From Smallanthus sonchifolius (Eukaryota > Streptophyta > Magnoliopsida > Asterales > Asteraceae): a stretch of 64,000 nucleotides of DNA. Each line of letters begins with the position of its first letter. Position 1 is the stretch's first letter. A program made the position numbers and the translations under genes. A model generated the notes under the pieces. It saw nothing but the letters and a program-made list of their open reading frames with translations. It had not been told where the DNA came from and did not search any database. The stretch spans positions 10,712,501 to 10,776,500 of the forward strand of contig CM042044.1 of assembly GCA_023525975.1 (NCBI GenBank), read 5' to 3'. Below are positions 1 to 11,672 of the stretch, in pieces.

Positions 1-227
1 TAATTGGTTTTCGTTAATCTTCTCATATAGAGTCTTTACAAACTATTCGGGGTTGTTACAAGTTGTGGATAACTTGTTGGTAAATTTTGCTAAACTAATT
101 TGAGGAAATTATGTTAGCTTACTACATGTTTGTAAAACTTAACACGTGGATACGTTAAATGCCGTTTTGGGACCTAACTTTCGCATTGTTTTAAAAGTTT
201 AAATCGGGTTGAATTTTTGGGTGTTAC
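1..227 (+). repeat. Possible 3' end of an LTR
   Basis: The window opens in AT-rich non-coding DNA that ends in the motif GGGTGTTACA at about 218-227, the kind of terminus seen on many plant gypsy LTRs (TG...TTACA). No PBS, PPT or partner LTR is visible because the left side lies outside the window, so this could be a solo LTR, a 3' LTR or chance. Confidence 0.3.
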
Positions 228-1871
228 AATTAAAAACTATATTAAGAGGCAAAGAGTAAAATTAAAAGCCAGAAAAAAAGGTTTATAATGCTAAACCCAT
301 TTTTTTATAAACTTTTAGCCTAAAAACTATATTAAGAGGCAAAATATAAAACTAAAAGCTCATTTTAACTGAAAATGATACTTCAATTACAATTTTATTT
401 CTAACACGTCAAATTTAAGATAAACTAGACAAGCCTAAAATTAGAATGATACATATAGTAAATTACATTTTACGTCCTTTAAGTATCAACCAAATTTCAG
501 TATATATTCTTAGAATAACAAAACACCGATTCTGCTCCATAAAGAATATATTATTTGTAGCTTTCTTCTTGTTCTTGATTAGAAACACCGTCGACATCGT
601 GTTCCTCATTCTGAACAAGCGAGATTGTTGTGTTCGAGAATCTGAGAAGGTAACATTAGGGACACCGACGGGGCTGTCTCATACGTTTTCGGTGACGGCG
701 TTTGAAAAAGAAGATTTAGAAGTAAAGTAAAAAAACTTATGGATTAGTGTAATGTTTTCTTACCCAAAATCAACTTCTTATTTTGTTAGATTTTGTTGTC
801 GTTGAGATTCATCTTTCAGTTGTATGACATCCAAATTGGTTATTGTTTCTCACAAAATCAAGATTTGCCAGTTGGTGGTAGTAGACGTGGCCACGTGGGA
901 GGCCGCCAAACGGTTTTTGGTTGTTTGGGGAATGGAGTGAAGATGACGGGCAAATGAATTAGGTTTATTTTTTAATTCTTCATTTTTTTTAGTAAATTAT
1001 ATAAATTGTCCTTTAGTTTTATATGAAATTACACTCTATTCCTTTTAACTTCAATAATTATAAAAATTGTCTTTTGAAAATTTTGCATACATTTCATCAT
1101 TTACATGGACTAGTGTTAATTTTTTCCGTTAAATAATAACATGTATCTTACACATGAGATTATAATGTATTTTTACATACTAAGAGACTATTTATGTAAT
1201 TTCACTTTACGTAGGGGGGTTGAGTTTTTTATTTGAATAATTTACTTATTTCAAAAAAAATTTTTGGTCATTTATAAGGTAAAAAACCAAATTTATCCAT
1301 TTCCCTAAACGGTAATTCCTATTTTCTAACCTAAACAGGCCGCTGCAGCAAAGAGGCAACCGTTTTCCGACGAGATTCTGGCAGGTCCGGCGAGATTCCA
1401 GCGACTTTCAGGAGATTTTCCAGCGATTTTCAGACGAGTTCTTGTAAATTCCAGCTATTTTAAAAAATGTGTGTATATATATATATAATTTTGAAAATTA
1501 CGTATAAAAATGTGTGTGTATATATATATAAATATGAAAATTACATATAAAAATTCCAATCCGATTAATATCGACTAATCCCTAGTCGGTACCCATCGCC
1601 TGACTAGCGTGTAGCGATTTTTACAACACTGAACAAAGGTTGATCATTCAAAGTAACATTATAAATTGTGTTCATCAGATAAATCACTTTCAAAGCGCGC
1701 GTCCAAACATCCCAACTATAAACTTGAATGCATATAAGAAAATGGTTGAATCGCGTGATTATTAGACTTATTATGTTGCACTTGGTCTATTTTCTTTGTG
1801 TGTGGTAAACTGAGTTCATCTTAAATTGATTTTCACAGTTTGCAGTATCGATCCAAAAGAAACAGCGTGAG
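228..1871. other. Intergenic, F-box gene upstream region
   Basis: No gene is supported here. A ~40-bp sequence containing aaaactatattaagaggc is present twice (about 230-270 and 320-360). A second duplicated ~45-bp TA-rich sequence with TGTGTGTATATATATA lies at about 1466-1550. The stretch 1556-1630, with GATTAATATCGACTAATCCC, looks like part of a dispersed plant repeat. A G-box CACGTG occurs near 890. Any promoter of the F-box gene should lie in the last few hundred bases, but I see no unambiguous TATA box. Confidence 0.5.
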
Positions 1872-3764
1872 ATGAAAGCTAAACGTTTGTCTAAAGCTCA
1901 ACGATTCGACTTAATCACCACACTTCCTCAAGCCATAACTGAAACCATTCTATGTCTTTTACCAATTGAAGAAGCAGCAAGGACAAGTATCCTCTCAAGG
2001 GAATGGAGGTACAAATGGACCAAAATTCCTAAACTTTTCTTTTGTCAGTATACTGTTAAAAGACCAAGTGGACAACCGGATGATTGGTGGAAGCACGTAT
2101 CCGCCTTAGAATATGCAAGGAGAAAGAGGTACATGAGGTGTAAACTTTTCTATGCTATACACCAAGTTCTGTTGCTGCGACAAGATCCAATACATGAGTT
2201 CACCCTTTCAATGGATGCAAACAAAACCGATTTTGAAATCGATCAAATAATACTTCATTTGTCGAGGAACCATACTGTCAAGAAATTAGCATTTTACTTT
2301 TATGATTTGAGTACGTATAGTTTACCCTTATCGTTCTTCTCGTTGCATCACTTAACAGACCTAGATCTTGAATATTGTTGTTTCAACCATAAACCAATAT
2401 TCATTGGATTTGGTAGCCTTACAAGATTATCCTTAAACTTTATAAGCATATCCAGAGAAACTCTTCTACATCTTTTATCTAATTGTCCATCACTTAAGAC
2501 CTTGTGTCTGGTAAGTTCATACTTGTTTGTATATCCATTCGATTGGACTTCCGAAACTTATCTGAATAATTTAAGTCTATATATGCAGATTTTATTTGAA
2601 GAAAATTTTCTCGGTGATGAAAAACCCAGCATGATGGAGCTATTCAAGTGTTTACCAGTGATTGAACATCTCACAACTTGGTGTCATACCATTCCGGTAA
2701 GATTTATCCGCATTATATATGGGTACGGATCAAATGCAAGAAAACCATCAACTTATGTGAAAACCAAGGAAACCAATTTAATAATTATACATATATATAT
2801 ATATATGGGTGAGTTCACTAGAAAACTCATTTTCATGAGAAAACCAAAAAACTCCTATTGCATATGTGTAGTACACCCAAACACCTAACCCACCCCCAAA
2901 AACCTACACCCCCCACCCCACCCCCCCCCCCCCAAAAAAAACCTAAACCCACCCCACCCACCCCCCCCCCCCCAAAACCTAAACCCCCCACCCACCCACC
3001 CCCCAAAAACCTAAACCCCCCACCCGTCCAAAAACCTAAACCAAACCCAAAAAGCCTAACCCACCCCCAAAAACCTAAACCCCCCACCCCACCCCCACCC
3101 AAAAACCTAACCCCACCCCACCTACCCCCCAAAAACCTAAAACCCCCATCCCACCCCTCCAAAAACCTAACCTAAAAGCTAAACTAAACCCACTACTTTT
3201 CGAGTTTTTTTTAACGAGGACGACGTGGGAAACAAGGTCTCCAAAGCAGTTTTTAATTTTTGATTTATTTTTTGAGTTATGATTTTTTTATTATTTTTTT
3301 TACCTTAAATAAGTAGTTTTTTGGTTTTCTCATGAACATTGAGTTTTCTTATGATCCCTCCCCTATATATATATATATATATATACTAGGTTTGAAACCT
3401 CGTGTTTTAGACAGGTTGAATAAATGCAATGTTATATGCTTTATAATAAATATTTACATATTAATATTTATTACATATTACATAGTTTTTTAATACAGAT
3501 TTTAGAAACGTCATATAGTTACTTTTTTAAAATGTTTTATAAAAATAATTAAATTAATGTTCAATTTCTAAAAATGTTTTATGGACAAATCTATATTTTT
3601 TTAAATAAAAAATGTTTATAAAAAAATTATAGAAATCATTATTATTTAATAGGAAAGAGAGGTGGAAAACAAAAATTTATTAAAAAACAATTAAAGAAAA
3701 CTTGTGCAATTAATAGGAGAGAGGCGGGAAAATTTGTTTAACCAAAACCTTTATTTATTATAGA

Positions 3765-3828
<64 letters not shown>

Positions 3829-4777
3829 GTAGGGATCAAATGAAAGTCGTAACATAGTGTTACATATATGTAACAATTTCTCATTCTGTAATCTGTTGAC
3901 ATAATGTTAGATATATGTAACAATTTCTCATTCTGTAATCTGTTGACATAGTGTTAGATATATGTAACAGTTTCTCATTTTGTTTTCTGTTGACATAGTG
4001 TTACATATATGTTACACTCTTCGTTCCCGTATTTATGTTCAACGTACATGTAATAGATACTTAAATACCCTTTTGACAATTAAAGAAAAAAATAATTTAT
4101 AAGTTTTGTGATTGGTTTCCTTGGTTTTCAAATAAGTTGATGGTTTTCATTTGAACTGCATTATATATAATGCAAAGAAAACAAAAATTTAAACTTTGGC
4201 TGTTAATTGTTGTTTTGGCATGTGGTTGAAGTCGTTAGTTCAAGCTTCGGTTCCAGGAGAGCTTCCAGCCACACTAATCCATCTCAAATACGTTTATATA
4301 AGACAAATGTGTTTTGTTGACGGCTATGGATTGCTTTTTCTTGCTGTTTTGACCAAATGTTGCCCCAACTTAGAGAAAATTAAGCTAGTGGTAAGTAGAA
4401 TAAGTGTATCTCGTATCCTATTTGCTTTGATTTAGAGTCCAGTGTTCACTGATACAAGAAACTTGATGTTGTAGATTGATATTGATTGGGACAATGAGAT
4501 AGACCCCGTCGTGTTGGAAGAATATTCAGATGTTTGGTTGGAGCATTTGAATGAATTGAAGATTGGGTTTTACAGTAACTTTAAGCATGAGTTGGAGTTT
4601 GTGAAGTTTATCTTGGCTAGATCACCCAATTTGAAGAAGGTGATATTGACGAACTTAATGGTCAATAAGAACGAAGAGTTGGAGATGTTAAGAAGTCTCT
4701 TAAGCGCCCCACGCGTATCACTGGTGGAAATCGTTGTTAAGAACTACTACGAAGACTTCTTATATAATGACGATTAG
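1872..4777 (+). CDS. F-box/LRR (FBD-type) protein, four exons
   Basis: Likely substrate-recognition subunit of an SCF ubiquitin ligase. The exon model is 1872-2510, 2589-2696, 4232-4390 and 4475-4777. All junctions are GT-AG and all are phase 0, giving about 402 residues, close to the plant At1g13570-type F-box/LRR family (~416). The N-terminal F-box covers roughly residues 15-60 (TLPQAITETILCLLPIEEA, then RTSILSREWRYKW). It is followed by leucine-rich repeat-like segments (LTDLDLEYC, LTRLSLNF, LKTLCL) and a family-typical block LIHLKYVYI...CPNLEKIKL in exon 3. Intron 1 (78 nt) happens to be open in frame. Intron 2 (1535 nt) is swollen by three transposable elements. The exon 3 acceptor at 4231 is inferred from phase; nearby AGs are possible. 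No in-frame stop is seen, so the gene may be functional. The substrate is unknown. Confidence 0.82.
2807..3364. mobile_element. MITE in a TA microsatellite (F-box intron 2)
   Basis: Bounded on both sides by (TA)n. The left end reads GGGTGAGTTCACTAG and continues with CTCATTTTCATGAGAAAACC. The right end is its near inverse (GGTTTTCTCATGAACATTG, ending in GATCCCTCCCCT). The terminal inverted repeats are about 50 bp and imperfect. Insertion into TA microsatellites recalls Micron-type MITEs; the family assignment is an inference. The interior is a C/A-rich minisatellite. Confidence 0.65.
2870..3175. repeat. C/A-rich minisatellite (CCCCAAAAACCTAAAC-like)
   Basis: About 300 bp of degenerate repeats of CCCCCAAAAACCTAAACCCC, with runs of up to about 14 C. 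The plus strand is almost devoid of G, so the minus strand carries many G-tracts that could form quadruplexes. It resembles a degenerate plant telomere repeat (CCCTAAA), but the unit is not regular. Pro-rich and Gly-rich open frames over it are translations of the repeat, not genes. Confidence 0.8.
3386..3764 (-). mobile_element. Non-autonomous Helitron (F-box intron 2)
   Basis: Read on the minus strand it begins TCTATAATAAATAAAGG and ends ...CAAACCTAG followed by T, matching the 5' TC and 3' CTAG rules of Helitrons. The same 5' motif is found in the copies at 14465 and 55057. It is 379 bp with no coding capacity. The subterminal hairpin is weak in this copy. Confidence 0.6.
3765..3825. repeat. 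TA microsatellite
   Basis: About 60 bp of nearly pure (TA)n separate the Helitron from the next MITE. It is the insertion target of the following element and may be polymorphic. Confidence 0.9.
3826..4163. mobile_element. Second MITE in a TA microsatellite
   Basis: Begins GGGGTAGGGATCAAATGAAA right after the TA run and closes with the inverse ...GGTTTTCATTTGAAC next to a second TA-rich tract. The ends resemble those of the element at 2807, suggesting the same TA-targeting superfamily. The right boundary is approximate. The interior carries a 47-bp tandem repeat. Confidence 0.55.
3852..4017. repeat. 47-bp tandem repeat, 3.5 copies
   Basis: Units start at 3852, 3899, 3946 and 3993 (the last is partial). 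Each begins ACATAGTGTTACATATATG or a close variant and ends in CTGTTG. There are no spacers, so it is not a CRISPR array; it is an internal tandem duplication of the MITE. Confidence 0.85.
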
Positions 4778-5184
4778 CTCACTCAACTTTCGAGAACTAA
4801 TGTTAGAGTTTTTGAAGTTTTTCTGTAACTTCTTTCTGAAAGATTTTCTTGTATATCCTGGATTTTAGTTAAAGGTAATATTGGCATAAGAGCATCTCCA
4901 AAGCCTTTTTTTATGGGACTCAGTTGAAAGATACATATAACGTTAGTTGTTCTTTGGGATCGGGGTTATTTACACTTTTTTTTTATGTGTTATGAAATAC
5001 ATTGCTTTAACCCTGTGGTTTTCGAAAGGTGATGCTATGATAAAATTTATAGTGTGATGGTGATCCCGAGCTTACACGTGGCTCAATGGCCAAATATTGT
5101 ATTGCATATGTATTTCTTGCCCATATACACACACCAATAAAACGGGGTGGCTGAGTGAAAAAACGTCATCTTTGAAAGGTAGCT
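4778..5184. other. 3' flank of the F-box gene
   Basis: Contains the presumed 3' UTR and intergenic sequence. No feature is recognised apart from the common plant dispersed motif taagagcatctccaaagcc at about 4888. No open frame resembles a protein. Confidence 0.5.
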
Positions 5185-5767
5185 CGATTTCAAGCTCGTC
5201 TATTGAAGGAATTCTGGTACGATGCCTATGATAGTGGTGTCTTTCTCATCAATCGGTTACCCTCCACCATTTTACATCATTCATCTCCTTATGAGATTCT
5301 CTTTGGTTCTCGTCCTGATTATTCCATCATACGTACCTTTGCATGTTTGTGTTATATGTTTCTTGTTGATACTCGGGCAGGTAAACTCTCACCCAAATCC
5401 ACTCCTTGTTTGTTCCTTGGTTATGCTCATGATCATCATGGATATTTACGCTATAATCCTCATACATCATGTACTTTTACCTCACGCCATGTTTCATTCA
5501 CGAGACAATCTTTGATATTCTTGATCTTCTGCTCCTGCTTCTCCCACTTCCACCATACTCGTCCAATTTCCCAATCATGTTCTTTTTCATCCCACTGCTA
5601 CTACTATTGAGTTACCACTTTTCATCAATGTTCGATATGTTCCTACTGTTGTTCAGCTAGCTGATGTACTGACCAAAGAGTTATCATCTACTCGTTTTCA
5701 CACGCTTAGGTCCAAGCTCAACGTTGCTACACCCGTTCACTTTGAGGAGCACATTACAGCTATTCAT
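5185..5767 (+). pseudogene. Copia retrotransposon pol remnant
   Basis: Roughly 5200-5515 encode the end of a Ty1/copia integrase and the linker typical of this superfamily (INRLPSTILHHSSPYEILFG, then CLCYMFL and PCLFLGYAHDHHGY). At about 5605-5767, in another frame, lies the C-terminal tail of a copia RNase H (RYVPTVVQLADVLTKELSS). Everything between, namely the reverse transcriptase and most of RNase H, is missing, so this is an internally deleted dead copy. TGTTGAGTAGTTAGATTTAT at 5801 could be the start of its 3' LTR, but that is weak. Confidence 0.8.
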
Positions 5768-6144
5768 ACTTTAGTTGACTTTGTTATATGGTTGACTTTC
5801 TGTTGAGTAGTTAGATTTATTGTTGTAGTTTTTTCTGTTAGATCCTCTACTATGTATAGAGCCTGTGAACTGTGCACTGTACTACATGTTAAGTGATTAC
5901 ATTTACATCACACTTATTCATACCTTTTGCTCACTTTACCTAGAAAACCTTATTTCATGCCCATGCACTATAGAATATATACAACTAAACTCTAATAATA
6001 ATACAATATTAATATCTATAATTAACAGAGAATTAGTTGAACTCTTATTTGCTGAGTCGAAACAATCAAAAAAGTTAAGATCTTGTTATCATAATGTTAC
6101 AAACTAAGATTGAACATCAAAATGATTCTTAAATTTCAATGACA
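5768..6144. other. Spacer between copia remnant and CstF-50
   Basis: AT-rich. Probably includes part of the copia 3' LTR and the 3' UTR and polyadenylation region of the minus-strand CstF-50 gene. No coding sequence is supported. Confidence 0.5.
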
Positions 6145-9100
6145 CTAACGAGTTTCCTCCCAAAATCTTATTGATCGGTCAGTACCACATGACACGAATG
6201 CTGACTCGGTAGGTGAGTGTACCAGCCACCTGGGTGCACCCACATGGTTAGATGCCCATCTAGCCACTTTTTCTGCACTAAGAGCATCCCAGATGACAAT
6301 CTGTGTATCAACAATTTGAAGTAACCTCAGTTAAAAGTGTTCAACACAATCCAACATATCAAATACACTTTACTACACCTAACCTCATTGCTAGGTTCAT
6401 CGATGCACAATACGAATTCTTCTGTATCATTAAAGATAGCCTGCGGAAGATTACGAGAAAATGTTTGTTACTTGACCATCATCTTGTTCATATAGTTATA
6501 AAAGTAACCGAATGCATAATGGAGGTCTATGATGTGGGAAAATTGGTGGCTCATGCGTGTTGGGTAATGGGTCAAAGAAGTTTGGTTCAAAATGGATCTT
6601 TTTAAGAACAGGGCAGGGTGGGTTGACCCGCAAACACTTTCTTTTGCTTTTTTTAATATTACAAATTATGAATGTTTTAATTAATTATTAAAAAGGTCGA
6701 ATAATTTATAAAGGTAATCTAATTTCAAAATAAAATAATTTATAATGATTAATGCATTTTAAATGCACTTTGGGTGACTTTTAACCTTTTTTATCTGCCT
6801 CCACTCTGAACAATTTTTAAAACTTTACCCATGTGTCTTGATCTACGAGTGTTAATTCATTAATGGTGATTAACTTTTACAAACTATAGTACTTGGCTTT
6901 CTGATACATATCTACAAACAATCTTTATTGTAAAACTATGATATTATTCTTAAATTAGTGAGCGGATTTTGGGTAAATCATGAAATGTAAGTCACTGATT
7001 CTTTTTTTTTAATTTTTTTTGTATATTTTGCAAGTGTACGATAAAAAGCCAACGCAGTAACTGAATAGGGTAGTCACTTGTTTATTAATATACCTGGCAA
7101 CGCAATTGTGTGTGTGTGGCTCCAAGATAATGTTTGACTAATCTCCCGGTTCCAACTTCCCACAGCTTCACAGAAGAATCCTTCCCACACGTAAGAACAT
7201 ATCTAAAACAGAAAGTAGGAAGTCAATACTTTTAAACATAGAATGGTTCGGGTCAACCCGACCCGTTTGACCTACTACACAACCCACATAACCAGCCCGT
7301 TTTGCAACTCTAATTGGAAAGTGTAAAAAGCAATGTGTACCTTTGATCTTTGGTAAAACTTGCACTAGTGGCTTCAGCGGATCCATGTGCACCAAGTATG
7401 GAGCGAACGACATTGCTAGTCACCCCATCTCATATTCTAATAGCACCATCTTTGGAAGCTGTTACATACATGCCACCTGTACATGAATATCTCACCTGCA
7501 TCACCAAAAGCACATATAGTTTAAAAAAATATATTTTGGTCAACATGTCATCAGTTGTAGAGGTGCAGTTTCGACCCATTTACTTATGATGGGTCAAATC
7601 ATTTATGTTTTATCTATAAAGGGTTGTATGGGTAAAACAAAAAAAAATTGTTTGCAAAGAAATGAATCAAATGGGTCGAATGTAGTGTATTTTTGTGCAG
7701 AAAACCTTAAAATATAGATTATTTATTGTTGGAATGACATGATTTTTGTAACGTATTCGGCAACAAATTGTATCTAAAGATTCTAAACAAAGGTAAAAGA
7801 ATCTTAACACAGTTTTTTTGCAGGTCAGTTATATAGGTACAATTTTCACCCATTTACTTTTGAATGGATCAATTTGGGTTATGCTTTATCTGTTATGGGT
7901 CATGTGGGTAAAATTTAAAAAAAAAAATAATAAGAAATAAACAGAGTCAAATGGGTCAGAACTTAAAAGTCGCTCAAAGTGTGTTTGCTTAAAATCTCTT
8001 AAATAAACTTATTCAAAAAACAGATTATTATTGAAATAATATAATTTTTGTTTATCATATCCTATTTGACAGCTAATCGTCTATAAAAGATTAAAAAAAA
8101 TTGAACAAAAATTCTGGCCAACCCAACTCGAAATGTTTCAACCTGGTCAACAAATCACCAAATTTGACCAGTTACCCAACCATCCTGACCCATCCATTTT
8201 GCCAAAAGTGATCACTTAGAAGAAGTATTCATACCTGATTTATTGCACTATTAACACCAATTTCTTGTACATTTTCCGAGAGGTAACATTGGAAAGTATT
8301 GACGTCATACAAATGTGGAACATGATGATCGGTTCCTGCCAGAAGAAAATCTCCAGAAGGATGAAAAGATAAAGACCGAACATTGTGAGTATCCTGTAAC
8401 ATTAAACATCAAGAACAAGAAAAAAAAAGATTTTTTTTTAATTAATCTGAATTTGTTACTCTACACGATGACAAAATTTTGTAATGAACTTGAATATGAT
8501 AAACAAACCTGGATAACCCTGGATGCTCTTTTTGCAGCAGTCTTAGAAAAGTCAAAAAACCTGCATTTAGTAAATATAATGGTATGCGATTAATAAAATA
8601 ATAAGTTACCGTCTCATGCTGACATTACAATTAAGGATTTAGCATTATACTTTATCGTGTGATCTTTGGCTCCAGATATCAAAATAGTATTTTGAGGATG
8701 GAAATCCACATCATTTACTGGCTGCAGCAGTATAAGAATTTTATTAGTTTTAAGATGTCGGGCTCCCTGCTTTCAAATTTGAAGCTATAGGTGGCATGTA
8801 AATTCAAGTTGTGTTTTTAGTCGTAACGACCGGTCAATCAGATTGAAAGTCGCCTTAAATTCTTGCAACCTTTTAAATCATTTTATTTCAAGAAAATTGA
8901 TTGTTTATTATAATATTTCACTTTAGTAATCATATCACAGGTTATTTACAAAAATAAAAAATGTAGTTGGCAGGAGAATCCGACCCAACTCGACCAATTT
9001 TTATCCCTGTTAAAAAATCACATGTTTTGACCAATCACCCAACCCGTCCGATTAGTCACCGCTAAATTGAAAGTAATTTGATGAACGATAGATAAGAAAC

Positions 9101-11672
9101 ATGATCTCAATGGCTTCAATATGTAGGGAAAAAAGTATATTGACTCAAAAAGAAAGGTAACTTTTTTGCATCAACAAAGATTTACTTGTAGATGGTCATA
9201 AAATGTCCGTATAACAGGTCTAACAGGACCATCCCTTCCTTCTGGCAGCAGCATCTGCTTGATTTTTCCTACCTGCACAAGATACCAACTTTGCTACATA
9301 AAATAGTTCACATGTAATTCAAGATGCCAGTTTCAACCCGTGTACGAATGAATGGGTCGATTCGGGGTACACTTTAGCTATAACTGGTCAAACCAAATTT
9401 AAAACATTAGCTCAAAATGAAACGGGTCAAATGGGTCGAACATGTCAAAGTCACCCCAAATTTTATTTTTAATAAAAACAATCTTCTAAATTGATGTATT
9501 TAAAATTTTAGATCCTTAACATGATAAGTCGCTATTATTTATAATAAAATTCTAGAAAGTGGACAAAAAGTGTCATGGGTCAATCCAACCCGACCCGTTT
9601 TGACCTGTTCCCAAACCGCCCCTTTTGTCACCTCCATGTATAATCTATAGGAGCTATTTAGTAAAATTCATTACCTCAAACAGTTTAATTGAGGTATCTG
9701 CACTACCCGATGCAAGAAACCTTCCATCAGGACTAAATCTTGCACATCTTGCAACATTCTACATGGCATAACATCAAGTTGTAAGTTTACAAAAAGCAAG
9801 CTCTTAAAATAAATCAGGAAAAACATTAGCCAATTTCAACACTATTAAGTTCATATGGATGCATACCTTATGTTCTGAAACATGTCTGGTTTCGTGCTTT
9901 GGGAAACTTTTTGAGGAGCCTTTTGTATCATGTGCAGCACTATTAACAATGAGACAATTTTTTAGCAAAGTGAACTTCAAAACAAGCACATAAATACATG
10001 TTTGATGAGCTATAAACCCAGAGACTGGAATTGATTATCTGATTATTGCAAATTCAATTCTCAATAATCAGTTTCTAATGTTGGGATAAACATATTCTTC
10101 TTTTGATTATTTATGGGTCAAAGACTCAAAATAAGCAATTAGAGATAGGGCCTACGGGATTAGAGATGTTTGGCATTGCGTTTTGAAAGTGATTATGTGA
10201 TGCAAAATAATCAGAACTAGATCATCAGATGTAACAAAATGGGATGCAGGAGTTGTTGTATTGATGTGCTTCGGTTGTTTGAAGTTGCAATAATCAGAGA
10301 ATCAATTGTTTGAGTATTTGGAAAATTTAGATCATCCAATAATGAGATAACCAGTATTAATTTCGTTGTGGCTACTCCTGAACTGATTATTTGACACCTA
10401 AATAATCAAATAATAAGAATCGGTTTCGCTCTATCCAAGCCCTAGAAACTAGTTATACGTTACACGAAATGCAACAATCAAATAATCACTTCCAAAACGT
10501 GATGCAAACACACCGTAACAACTTCATACACGCTACAACAAAATGAATTATCTTAAGTGTAAAATAAAATCATTTATTGATCACTTCGTTTACTCGCATT
10601 TCACAAAACTCCCATAATATGTTCACAAAAAAAGTCCTTTTTAGTCATTTTATCTATGATTCCTTAGATAACCAAAATTGCTAAGCACTAAAACATCTTA
10701 TAAAAGAGAAAACCGAGGTGAAACTAACAAAAGTCATATGCCACACGAAGGACATTATAATCTTGGTTTTAAAAAAGGCGCATTTGAGGCGCTTAGGAAA
10801 ATGCATTAGGGCCTGGAGGGGCGCCTCATGTATTTCTGGGTCAAAATTAAGGTATGTAAGAGACTTATATGTAAAAACAGCTGAAGGATGAAATTATGAA
10901 AGTTTTACTTGATAAAAAGGTTCATATGTAAAACAAATGAGAGAGATGCAGCTTTGTAAATAAAGCTTATTTGATTGTACACAAAGCAACGCCTCTTGTC
11001 TCGGATTTTGGGACCTGAACACCTCATAGCGCCTCACACTTTTATAAACCAAGATTGAAATTAAGAAACAGGTTACCTAAAATCGACAGAAACAACACGG
11101 GGAGCAGGTATCAAACCATATGTTGTTGGTAACGATGCGCTTGAATCAAACAACATAGATGCAGATACTCCTCTTCCTGTTTCATCTTTTTCCACTGCAA
11201 GACCCTGTTTACTTGTCAGACCCACAATTTTATAAATCATTGTTTACTCATCAAACAAAAACAAACCTTGGCAACCAACTCAAGAAGCTTGTTCGGAGAA
11301 GCTTCAATGTTAATCGGTGTCATTGTAGCCGAAGCAACTTCACTTGCCGCCTAGATACACACATATGATTCTAAATTTGATTTTTTGATTACCTAATAAT
11401 CAGATACCAGTAAACCCTAACTCAACATTTAACCTAATCAACCAATTTGCACAATCACAGGAGGTTTAAAATGCACATAGATCGAAATGTAAGTTTAGGA
11501 ATCTAATCGATGAACTAAAACTGAAATTAAAACGAAGAAGACGATTGAGCGTAAAGGGGGAAATAAATACCTGAGTGAGATTGTTGTCTCGAAGATGAGC
11601 AACGATTAAATTGTTTACGTATCGGTAAAGCTTACCTTCCTGCAATGTCTGCTCCAAATTAGTGGTATCCAT
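6145..11672 (-). CDS. CSTF50: CstF-50 (cleavage stimulation factor 50 kDa) homologue with a premature stop
   Basis: WD40 subunit of the cleavage stimulation factor that acts in pre-mRNA 3'-end cleavage and polyadenylation in the nucleus. Exons, in coding order: 11672-11571, 11350-11267, 11204-11077, 9939-9867, 9758-9675, 9272-9186, 8721-8651, 8560-8509, 8393-8235, 7495-7341, 7202-7094, 6440-6384, 6300-6145. All 12 introns are GT-AG and the phases fit throughout, giving 438 codons plus TAG (the Arabidopsis protein is about 429). It starts MDTTNLEQTLQEGKLYR, then an N-terminal dimerisation-type region. The conserved linker KGSSKSFPKHET follows, then WD repeats (for example RCARFSPDGRFLASG, VRSLSFHPSGDFLLAG, YVLTCGKDSSVKLWE) and the end DRSIRFWEE. 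In exon 10 the expected Trp of an IRIWDG repeat is TGA (codon 302), removing about 137 residues. All else looks intact, so the lesion is recent, an assembly error, or the mark of a young pseudogene. Confidence 0.88.
7430..7432 (-). other. In-frame TGA, codon 302 of CstF-50
   Basis: On the minus strand the exon 10 frame reads ...GGT GCT ATT AGA ATA TGA GAT GGG GTG. The family has an aromatic residue here, and TGG to TGA is a single G-to-A transition. Reading frame and homology continue normally on both sides. No nearby GT that would splice around it is obvious. Confidence 0.85.

Noticed and set aside
446..730. 94-codon open frame on the plus strand
   Set aside because: AT-rich, starts in low-complexity sequence, no recognised domain, no exon context.
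2833..3175. Proline-rich (+) and glycine-rich (-) open frames
   Set aside because: They are the two translations of a C/A minisatellite inside an intron, not genes.
3852..4017. Short regular repeats considered as a CRISPR array
   Set aside because: Units are head-to-tail without unique spacers, in a plant intron within a MITE.
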